This document shows, piece after piece, positions 19,746-28,413 of a stretch of 64,000 nt of DNA (position 1 is its first letter; every line of letters begins with the position of its first letter). The notes under the pieces are model-generated. The model saw nothing but the letters and a program-made list of their open reading frames with translations. It had not been told where the DNA came from and did no database searches. The position numbers and the translations under genes are program-made. The stretch is from Pseudoips prasinana (lineage: Eukaryota; Arthropoda; Insecta; Lepidoptera; Nolidae): assembly GCA_951640165.1 (NCBI GenBank), contig OX621252.1, positions 2,884,501 to 2,948,500 on the forward strand, in the 5' to 3' direction.

Positions 19746-20282
19746 ATTAAGACTGCCGTCATAAATTATTCTTCTTATGGGTACACAAACAACGAAAAAA
19801 TTGTGTAAATTACATACAAAATAAAAGTGTGCAACGCAGGACCGCATTATCTGAACACGCCACCGCTAGACGAAAGGGCATACATAATAACCAATATAAC
19901 AATACGGAAGGACAATTGGACTGTCTTCATAGTGACAAATAGTGAGTCATGCTAGTAGACGTTTAGAAATCACTCGTGAATTACGAGATCGGGCTTAATG
20001 CTGTAGTGTACCAGACGGCTGTGCCTTTCGCTGCTCTCAGGGTTTGAGTGTTGAGTTATCTAGTTCAGTACATGGCTGTAACATAATATAGACGTAATGG
20101 CGCGTAACAATCGTACAAAGGTCTTTGTCCAAAGGTCACTGAGTTGTACATTTCAATGTAGAGCTATTTTACTGACTCACTGCGTGCCGCCGTCGGTTTT
20201 TGTACGATTTCTTTACATACATAATTATACTCTCTATCTTTTCGACCAATGATAAAATTTGAATGTTGTTATGCATAAATGA
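19746..20282. other. Unassigned DNA
   Basis: No recognisable repeat or reading frame in this stretch. Confidence 0.3.
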
Positions 20283-20530
20283 CGATGTGGTGACGGCGAA
20301 GAATATCATCACCCCATCTCATCCCGTTGGGGGCGTAGAAATCGTCTGACGGAATATCTACCAGAGAACGGGCCGCAGCGTTTTTCTGTGACCATTACCA
20401 AATATCTATCATCCATCATCATCCCGTCTACCAAGCATGGGGATTATGGCGAATCCCCCATTCATTGGGGAGGCTTTTGTATAGCAGTGGACGTAATTTG
20501 GCTGATAAGATGATAATGATGATGGTAGGT
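20283..20530 (+). repeat. SINE-5 copy with RTE-like tail
   Basis: The copy begins GATGTGGTGACGGCG, has CACCCCATCTCATCCCGTTG and ATATCTACCAGAGAACGGG. It ends GGGGAGGCTTTTGTATAGCA, GTGGACGTAATTTGGCTGAT and ATGATAATGATGATGG. The last part is the RTE 3' end, so the SINE probably borrows RTE machinery. Confidence 0.75.
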
Positions 20531-21739
20531 AGAGACAATGGATTTCTATCTGCCACAATCTTTGCACACCTCTTTTGCCTCGTTTACTGTCGTTATATTC
20601 TTCATACATGATCGCCGGTTTAGGGTACTTCTGACCTGGCCTTTCTTAAGAACATCTCCAATTATCCGACTGTTTTAATACTTTACTTTATCGTATGGCA
20701 TTGGTTATTATTGTTTATTGTTTGGGATTAGTCCCTTCCACTACTGCAACTCCTGTAAGCCATGATCATCAGTAGCACACAAATGTCGCTGGGCGGTGAG
20801 GCACAGGCATGTCCCGGGGAATCAAAACCAAGGAGTTAAGATATAGTTCCACTTGGAACTTCGTGGAAGAGGGAGACGGAATGATATAACGACGCTGGAG
20901 CCTCATAAAAACTAAAGAATTACATCTAGAGAAGCCAGCGGCAAAAGAAACGAGGTTAATTAATTTTAAGGGACCCATGAATTGAGCTGTTATACTTGGT
21001 TTCAATCGTAGGTATTGCAAAAGCACTTAAACGCACGGAAGTTGTTCCTTGTTGCTACAAGATCTGTTCAATAAACTACTTACCTACTCCAGAAATTGAT
21101 TGCAAGCTATTTAACATAATATGGCACTGGTTACCCTATTTACAGCGTTATTCGAGCCGCCCGGTAAGCGTTTCTCATAGTTTAATGAGTGTTGTCTAAC
21201 CACTTCAACCGGGATCTTTCCACTCCAAACCTACCACCAGGTGCCGCGGGCTTCACGTGTACGAAGTGCGTTCGCGATTTCTTCACGATTATTTCCAATT
21301 GGTTACCATCAAGCAATGAAGGAAGATTCTAAACGCTTTTTCGGTGTGAGATGGGGTGAAGATATTCTGATATTTGCCACCGTCACCACACAGCTAGTAA
21401 AGACAAGTTCTCGTAAATGCCCGTACATTGTACTATAACAGTTCACAAGCTGGGAACTAGTACTCGTCGACCTTGATAATGTTATTTCAGGTCATGAGGA
21501 ATGGTGGCAGTATTTGAACATAGAACGTAATACATTTATAATGAGCGCCATTGTTCCGGCGCACACGCGTTACAGATAGTAAAAACTAAGTTGATTTTTT
21601 CCTACTCTTTATGTAGAACCATGACCTTCTTGAGATATCATACAATGCCGTCTTTTTATTCTGCAGACAGGGTTTAAGATACGATAACCCAATGTAAGAA
21701 ACTCCGACTCTAACTTGTCGTTTCTTTTTCGTTTTTTAT
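20531..21739. other. Long unassigned stretch
   Basis: No transposon termini or domain-bearing reading frame is visible over 1.2 kb, apart from a SINE-5-like scrap near 21340-21395 (GTGAGATGGGGTGAAGATAT). Short open frames show no recognisable motif. Some of this could be host intron or intergenic DNA. Confidence 0.35.
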
Positions 21740-21914
21740 AAGACAACGCCCGCACAAGGGAAATTATTCCAAACATAATTGACGGACACAAAGTATGAAC
21801 ATCCAGACTCAGGACAACTCTTTATGGGTCACACAAATAGTTGTTCTGCGCGGGATTCGAACACGGTCAAGAAATGGCGAGGCGATTGCCTTAAAAGCTG
21901 CGCCACACGTGCAG
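21740..21914 (-). repeat. SINE-2 copy
   Basis: The minus strand has CACGTGTGGCGCAGC, a B-box-like GTTCGAATCCCGCGC and ACAACTATTTGTGTGACCC, with GAGTCTGGATG further on. The 3' CCCTTGTGCGGGC end is also recognisable. Confidence 0.75.
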
Positions 21915-22639
21915 TTATATCGCTACTACGAGCGAACATTTACATCTGACAGCCAACGCCCTACGCTTCCTTTCCACATCTACGTCATCAGACGTGTATT
22001 CAATCCTTCTTTATTTTTCGTAGTTAGTTAGGAATTGCTTTTAAACCTTAGCGAGGCCTTGCAATTTTTTTTTATTGTTGTATGAACTTCTACCAAAGCG
22101 ATAAAGTTGAAATTGATGTGGTCACATATATTACTTAGACTGTGTAAAGGGTTCAACGTGTAATTATAATACTTCCGGATATGGCTTCCGCTTGACTTGG
22201 GGAGTAAGCTGGGAATGCTTAACGAGATCGTTACAAAAAGTGTGATCGGGAGAGCAGAACGGAAGCTGAGAGAGAGATATTAGTTAGCGAAGGTAGAAAA
22301 AGAGAGAATTACGTTCAGAGGGGCAACAGAGAGAAGTGTGAGCACACATTATCGTTCTCTCATAGCGAGTTACTTTTAGTATATCTGAGTTTTGCAATTA
22401 AGATTTCTTTAAGGCAGCTTATGGAAAGAAAATAGTAGGAAAGTCAACACTTTATGGTCGAGTTTACGACTCCAATAGTATTATACAAGCCATCGCCATA
22501 AAGATTAAATATTATTTATTACTGTGCTGTTACAGTTACTTGTGTTAGTGTCGGTAGCATTGATAAATATAAATAAAACATACTTGGACAGTGAACAGCT
22601 CTAGCTATTTTCTGTTTTTGTTGAGTACAATTGAACTAA
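21915..22639. other. Unassigned DNA
   Basis: No gene is visible. A purine-rich tract at about 22215-22340 (GAGAGAG-type) is the only compositional feature. Confidence 0.3.
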
Positions 22640-22800
22640 ACAAAAATATAACGGTTCTCCAATGGCGACGACGAATTGGAAGACGCATCGTGGGCAGGCC
22701 CCATTTTGTAATTGGAGATGTGATACGATTTCAAGAAAACTTAAACAGGGACTCGATAACCTGCTATTTTAGGAACAGTCTCTGGTGTCCGTCTTCAGAT
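22640..22800 (+). pseudogene. RTE C-terminus, heavily decayed
   Basis: The plus strand reads VLQWRRRIGRRIVGRP, matching the VLEWRPRTGRRSVGRP segment of the RTE copy at 3744-3990. Similarity then fades. It is a short dead fragment. Confidence 0.55.
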
Positions 22801-22844
22801 TAGTCAATTCAGTGTTGTGGTAAAAATCTTAAACTAGAAGCACT

Positions 22845-23185
22845 ACTTTATCAAAGTCAAAGTCAAAAATCATTTATTCCCTAAAAATGTTGCATTTATG
22901 TGGAATCGTCATTTTTTTTACCCTACCGTGCAATGCATGACGTGGCAGCTACTGAGAAACACTGCCAGAAAACTCAGTAGGAATCCTTTTTTTAATAAAA
23001 TATACTTAAGATTAATTACAATCATGTGTGCCAACGCAGAACAACTCAATCCCAAGCACTTTTGTCACTTAAATAATCAGAAATTTTGTAATATGGGCAT
23101 GCTACACAATCTGGCTTTAATAATTCTTTTAAACTTATGCGTAGACAATTCTTCATATATAGATGAACTATTTATTGTATATTGA
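22845..23185 (-). pseudogene. LINE-R 3' end
   Basis: This is the reverse complement of the 3' half of 10505-10900: TGACGTGGCAGCTACTGAGA, ACTCAGTAGGAATCCTTTTT, CAACTCAATCCCAAGC and, further on, the coding end around 23120-23160. It is 5'-truncated. Confidence 0.7.
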
Positions 23186-23328
23186 AACAATACAAACTGA
23201 GAAAATATACAAATTATCACAGTACAATTGGCGGCCTTGTCACAAGGTGTGACCTCTTCCAGGCCTTTACCTCTAATTATTGTGTAAGTTGTTTGTTTCT
23301 TAACTAGACTGCATTGTTTGCTGATGGC

Positions 23329-23500
23329 TTTTTTTTTTTTTTTTTTTTTTTTTTATGTCAGAGGTCGACAAACGAGCAAGAGGGTCACCTGATGGTAAGT
23401 GATCACCGCCGCCTATGGACACTCGCAATACCAGAGGTGTCGAGGGTGCGTTGCCGGCCTTTAAGAGTCAGCAAACACGTGTTGCTGACCCTTCCCCCCA
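23329..23500 (-). repeat. Poly-T tract and LINE/SINE 3' end
   Basis: A run of 26 T (23329-23354) followed by GACAAACGAGCAAGAGGGTC, CACCTGATGGTAAGTGATCA and CGCCGCCTATGGACACTCGC is a poly-A-tailed retroelement end on the minus strand. A related end, without the long tail, occurs in the 42.6-47.2 kb array (TCCATGGGTGGCAGTGATCA). Confidence 0.6.
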
Positions 23501-23524
23501 CCCCAATGAGAATTTTTACGATGC

Positions 23525-23569
23525 CTTCATGCTGTTATTTTTACGCATCGTAAAAATAACAGCATGAAG
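23525..23569. repeat. Snap-back inverted repeat, 21-nt arms
   Basis: Positions 23525-23545 and 23549-23569 are perfect reverse complements (CTTCATGCTGTTATTTTTAC plus G) around a 3-nt loop. A second, shorter pair (ATTTTTACGATG at 23512 and its complement at 23546) overlaps it. Confidence 0.88.
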
Positions 23570-23706
23570 TTAGCTCTAGGTGGTATGAAAATTGATAACT
23601 ATGTTCAAGTTGTATATTAAGAAGTATAACTTCTAACGCGTGTACATAAGTACACACAAGTTTTTTTATTTTTAGTGGTTTGTTATTTATTTATGGACTT
23701 CCCATA
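23570..23706. other. Unassigned left flank of the BEL/Pao element
   Basis: AT-rich DNA ending in CCATA (23702-23706), the left target-site duplication of the LTR element. Confidence 0.5.
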
Positions 23707-23908
23707 TGTACAATATAGTGTTTTATTTGTTTTGTCGCGCGTCGCTAGATGGCGTTAGCGTAGAGATAGATCGCGGTATGGTTTCGTTACCGCGGTCGAT
23801 AGACCTCGTTCGAGATATTTGAATAAATTGTCTTGCACTGAGTATTACTTGTTTGATTTCCAAGATTAGTAACCTCGGGTTCAGAGGAATTTGTACAAGA
23901 TTGGTACA
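23707..23908 (+). repeat. BEL/Pao 5' LTR
   Basis: It starts TGTACAATATAGTG and ends AAGATTGGTACA, and matches 31900-32101 base for base as far as I can read. Its short length is notable for BEL/Pao. A GAATAAATTG segment could be the polyadenylation signal. Confidence 0.95.
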
Positions 23909-23923
23909 TGGTCCTTAGAGCCG
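23909..23923 (+). other. Candidate tRNA primer-binding site
   Basis: TGGTCCTTAGAGCCG follows the 5' LTR with no gap and begins with the TGG expected opposite a tRNA CCA end. The tRNA species was not identified. Confidence 0.55.
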
Positions 23924-23979
23924 AAGGGCGTGTTTGAAAGCAAGAAATAAATAGTTGTATACACTGACGTGCTGTTTAC

Positions 23980-24075
23980 TTCGTGGTGTTTCGACGGATC
24001 TGCTCTTTGGTGTCACAACGGATGTGCTTCGAGTTGTTTCGACGGGTGTGCTTCGTGGTGTTACGACGGGAGTGC
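23980..24075 (+). repeat. Four 24-bp tandem repeats in the BEL/Pao leader
   Basis: Four diverged units begin at 23980, 24004, 24028 and 24052, each ending in TGC (for example TTCGTGGTGTTTCGACGG then ATCTGC). They lie in the untranslated leader between the primer site and gag. A minus-strand open frame here is an artefact of the repeat. Confidence 0.8.
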
Positions 24076-24313
24076 TGCCGTGTTGTGAGTTGTGAACTGG
24101 ACTTAAAAACTGTGAGTACAATTTAGTGTCAGCCCAGAGACTTAGAAAATTTAAAGTTGTGCGACTTAGGGACTTAGAATAGTTTACCCATAAACAGTGA
24201 AACGGGGAACCTATGCCCGAAATTTTCTAAGTTCTAAGTTTTTCAAACACTTAGAAATTATTGAACACAAGTCAGCCCTTAGAAAATTGCCATTATAACA
24301 TCTCCCAATATTT

Positions 24314-26318
24314 ATGTCAAGTATGGAAAATGAACTGAGAATTTTAGATGGGCTGAGAACCAAAATAGAAAAAGGTTTGGCCAACATTAAAAAGTCGCCA
24401 AAGGAAAGGATAACGGTTCATTACATTAATACCCGGATGGAGCTTTTAGAACAACAATTCGCCGATTTTACATCAAAACACCAAGGATTGCAGGGAGAAT
24501 ATGGTGATGAAGAAATTGAACAGTTTTTTAAAACAGAAGATATATATAACAATGTTTTGGAAATTTATTTAGATTATAAGGTACAGCTAAAAACATGTTT
24601 ATCCAATTTAGTTCCTGTTAAAGTGAGTAACGAGTCAGCGGGTTCATCGGACAATTATTCCAAATCACATTCGCTTGTAAGATTGCCAAAAATCGCAATA
24701 CCAGTTTTCTAAGGTAATTATGCGGAATGGCCATCATTTCGAGATTTATTTAATTCATTAATTCATAAAAACGAGGCTTTAGATGATGTACAACGTTTAC
24801 ATTATCTTAAAACACAATTGTCAGGTGAAGCCGCTCAACTCATTCGCCACATGCCGGTTACAGCATTAAATTATAAAAAGTGTTGGGATCTTTTAGAAAG
24901 AAGGTACAATAATAAGAAATTTATGGCTACTTCTATTCTACAAAGATTATTCGGACAACGAAACATGTCAGTGGAATCGTCGTCGACCTTAAAACAACTT
25001 TTGGACGTAACTAGTGATTGTTTACATGAATTAAAAAACCTTGATATAGATGTCAGTACATGGGATATAATAATTATTTATATTGTGAATTTGAAGTTAG
25101 ATTCGGAAACTCGGAAACAGTGGGAACTGCAAGTCAGTCAATCCTCCGAAGATCTGCCCACTTGGGAAAATTTTAGCGAATTCTTAGAGAAAAGGTTTAG
25201 AGCTTTAGAGTTTATAGAACCTAAAACTAAATCAAAAATTTCTAACAGTATTGTATCCCGTACTAATGTTATGCATAGTATGGTTAATTTGTCATGTCCA
25301 CATTGTTCTGACGATCACCGGTTGTTTAATTGTAAAAAGTTTGCGGCCGAGGATAGTGATACGCGTCGTGATATTGTTCAATCTTTGGGTGTATGCTTTA
25401 ATTGTTTAGGTAACAATCATATATCAAAAGTATGTCGAGTGCTTTCAAAATGCCGAATTTGCCAGAGAAAACACCATACATTATTGCATCCTCTGAACCC
25501 TAACGTGACTAGTACGGTTGCTAGATCAACGGAAATTACTAATGAAAGCACCTCAGAAGACCTTCCAAATGAAATAAGTGCAAACATTGCAACCCATTTT
25601 TTAAAAGGCCGAGCAAAAGGTCAAGTATTATTGCCCACGGCATTAATAAAGGTAGAGTCAGCTGAGAAGTCCCCTCAAATTTTTAGAGCGTTATTAGACC
25701 AAGGGTCTCAAGCATCATTTATAACCGAGTCAGCAGCTCAGTTACTTCGTTTACGAAAAGTAGTATCTAAAACTACTATTGCAGGTATAGGCGGTGGTTA
25801 TGGTAATTTAATCTCGAAACATGTAGTAACAATAAAAATTCAATCATTACATGACCCTTCCTATATTTTGGAGGTAACTGCGCATGTTCTCAAATCACTG
25901 ACATCGGTTATCCCGGATGCAACTTTCAAAATTTGCGAGTGGCCCGAAATAAGCAGTGTCAAATTGGCCGATCCTATGTTCAATATACCAAATAAAATTG
26001 ATATTTTATTGGGGGCAGAAACGTACGGCCGTCTATTGACACCGGGACTGATGAAAAGTGCTACGGATTCCCTTATTGCTCAAAATACGCATTTAGGATG
26101 GATTATTTCCGGATATGTAGGCACTGATACCAAATTAGATACTACTCATAATAACATTATAGCTATGCATGTTCAAATTGAAGAGAATGAAATGCTAAAA
26201 CGATTATGGGAACTGGATTCTGAGCCTTCGTTCATCAAAAAGTCCCTCACACCTGAAGAGCAAGCCTGTGAAGAACATTTTAAAGCGACAACGATGAGGG
26301 ATGAAAAGGGTCGCTATA
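24314..26318 (+). pseudogene. BEL/Pao gag and protease, nonsense-interrupted, cut by a transposon
   Basis: The first 132 codons (24314-24709) encode the N-terminal gag, a hydrophilic helical region (EKGLANIKKSPKERITVHY). An in-frame TAA at 24710-24712 ends it, yet the same frame stays open to 26318 with typical BEL gag sequence. That part holds CCHC-type zinc knuckles (CFNCLGNNHISKVC, CRICQRKHHTLLH), followed by an aspartic protease with the motif LLDQGSQASF. The single stop is the only lesion in this half. Reading then runs into the left end of the nested transposon and stops a few codons later. Gag packages the RNA and protease matures the polyprotein in functional relatives. Whether the stop is a mutation or is read through cannot be told here. 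Confidence 0.92.
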
Positions 26319-28411
26319 CCAAGTGGTTATGATAATACGACAATAAATGAAAACATTGACAATACTAGTTCATATGAACAATTGTAAGCTATCAAAAAAA
26401 CCCTAACATCAAAATTAAAAAAAATAAAATTTCAAACAAAGTAAATGACATAAAAGTGGAAAGAAAATAGAACACCATTTATAAATGGTTCACTAACCTG
26501 TGATACAGTAGCAACAGCGCGGTCCTGTAGCGACTTGATCTTTTGGCGCCATTATTATTAATGCTCAGTAAGAATAATAACACTGAATCACAAATGTTTT
26601 AACGAAATAATTAGGCACCTTTCACCCGCATGTTATTTATTAATCAAATTATTAATCACTATCAGGATCACTGTTCAGTCACGTAGCTAGGTAGGTACCT
26701 ATTAAAGTCACTAAATTTTTCGTGTTTCAATATGGCCACCATTAACTCGAATACACAAACTGCACCGCCGTAGGAGATTATTCCTAACGTTTGACAAGAG
26801 GTCCCCGTTTGCAGCCATATGTTTTAATTTATTAAAAGATAAGATAATTCTATCTTTTAAATCATCAACCGTATCAACAGCTGTTGAGTAGACCTCATTT
26901 TTGATGTGACCCCACAAGAAAAAATCTAATGGTGTGAGGTCGGGTGACCTCGCTGGCCACCGCGTTGGTCCATAACGGCCAATCCACTGCTGACCGAACA
27001 CTTGAGACAAACGCTCTCTTGCTGACACCACTGAATGAGCTGGTGCTCCGTCTAGCTGGTACCACATCTGCCTGTACACATCAAGCGGAAGCTCATCCAT
27101 GTACTCGGAAACGGGTCCGTTGAGGAGTTCTATAAACTTTTCACCATTTAAATTTCCATCAATAAAAACCGGACCTATTATGGTATTTCTATGAATGCCA
27201 GCCCAAACATTGACAGCAAATCTGTACTGGTGCGAAGTCTCTCGTCCTAGACGCGGATTCACGCGGCTCCAGTAACGTAAATTCTGTCTGTTCCATAACC
27301 CGTTTCTTGTAAATGTACTTTCATCAGTCCACATTACATTGTACAGGAAATCCGGATCCTCTAAATGTTTTGTTTCTATCCAGCGACAGAAGTTTTCCCT
27401 GACTGGTTTGTCTCGAGGCAACAACGCATGCAATTTCTTATACTTATACGGCTTCCGTTTGTCGCGTTTTAAAATTTTTAGTATAGTTGCATGGTTAACA
27501 CGAAAATATCGACCTGCCCTACGCAAACTACACGTCGGATTGCGTTCAAAATAATTTAAAATTCGTTCCTCAAGAGCCACTCTCGCACGTGGAGGAGTAC
27601 TATCAATATGCGGGATTAAGGATCTATTTTCTCGTATCCTCTGGACAGCTTGGACAATAGTGCGCCCGTTGGTTGGACAAACTCGAGTGTCCCCAAACCT
27701 CTGTCGGTACGTCCGTATAGCCATAGCGGCGTTTCCTAAACACTCTCCATAAATTAACACCATGTCCGTGTACTCAGGAGCTGTGTAATTGTGACGAGGC
27801 ATAATTAAAACAAAAGAAAACACTAAAACAATAAAAACTAAACGTCTAACTTCGCACAATTCACTTACGAGTAACTATTAAACTAGATACCTATTAAAAC
27901 GTTACGTGTCCTGTCACTAAAATAAGCGTCCAATATCGCACTAATTCGTCGTAGATAAGCAGTACAAAACAAACACACGAGCGACGGGCGGCGCCGGTAC
28001 ACAAAGGTGGTAGGTACTCGGCGGCGAATAACTCAAAGTATGTCCTGCGGCACTCGTGCGCTAAGAAAGCGATGACGCGTGAATCATCACAGGATTGTAG
28101 CGACACACTGACCGTGACCTAAATTTGTTGTTGCAATGTTTCAACAAGAAAGCGAAGTAACAAACGAAACTAGATTTATCTCTTTCGCACAAACCAATTT
28201 TTCTATTTCATGAGTGCTTACCGATGCGGGGGTCGTTAACCTGTCAGTACTTCCCTATTAATACATACATCGTGTAGCAAATTTTAAAAATGAAAAAAAA
28301 ATTCCTGTGACTAAACTACTGGATATATTTAAATGATTTTTTGTATGTAGTCTGAGAATGTCTTGAGGTATCCGTAGTTAAATTTATTGTCGTATTATCA
28401 TAACCACTTTG
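26319..28411 (-). mobile_element. Tc1/mariner-superfamily transposon (DD41D), 2093 bp, inserted in pol
   Basis: Its 30-bp terminal inverted repeats (26319-26348, 28382-28411) share AAGTGGTTATGATAATACGA and differ at one position. TA is duplicated at the flanks (26317-26318, 28412-28413). It carries one intact transposase on the minus strand, with about 600 bp of upstream and 390 bp of downstream non-coding DNA. Removing it together with one TA would bring the two halves of pol back into one frame, so it landed after the BEL/Pao insertion. Confidence 0.95.
26711..27802 (-). CDS. Mariner-type transposase, DD41D, intact
   Basis: The gene encodes a cut-and-paste transposase for the 2.1-kb element around it. 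I take the ATG of MPRHNYTAPEY at 27802 (363 residues); an upstream in-frame ATG at 27859 adds 19 hydrophobic residues and is less likely. Residues about 6-60 (YTDMVLIYGECLGNAAMAIR) resemble the DUF4817-type helix-turn-helix of insect transposases. A second helix-turn-helix follows (RRAGRYFRVNHATILKILKR). The DDE core has MWTDESTFTR, QLDGAPAHSV and SPDLTPLDFFLWG. Counting gives 41 residues between the second and third acidic residues, and the third is Asp, hence DD41D. That is unlike the DD34E of Tc1 or DD34D of mariner. The frame is intact with matching inverted repeats, suggesting recent activity. Confidence 0.92.
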   Translation of the reverse strand: MPRHNYTAPEYTDMVLIYGECLGNAAMAIRTYRQRFGDTRVCPTNGRTIVQAVQRIRENRSLIPHIDSTPPRARVALEERILNYFERNPTCSLRRAGRYFRVNHATILKILKRDKRKPYKYKKLHALLPRDKPVRENFCRWIETKHLEDPDFLYNVMWTDESTFTRNGLWNRQNLRYWSRVNPRLGRETSHQYRFAVNVWAGIHRNTIIGPVFIDGNLNGEKFIELLNGPVSEYMDELPLDVYRQMWYQLDGAPAHSVVSARERLSQVFGQQWIGRYGPTRWPARSPDLTPLDFFLWGHIKNEVYSTAVDTVDDLKDRIILSFNKLKHMAANGDLLSNVRNNLLRRCSLCIRVNGGHIETRKI

Positions 28412-28413
28412 TA

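Noticed and set aside
27339..27554. 71-codon plus-strand frame
   Set aside because: It is antisense to the intact DD41D transposase.
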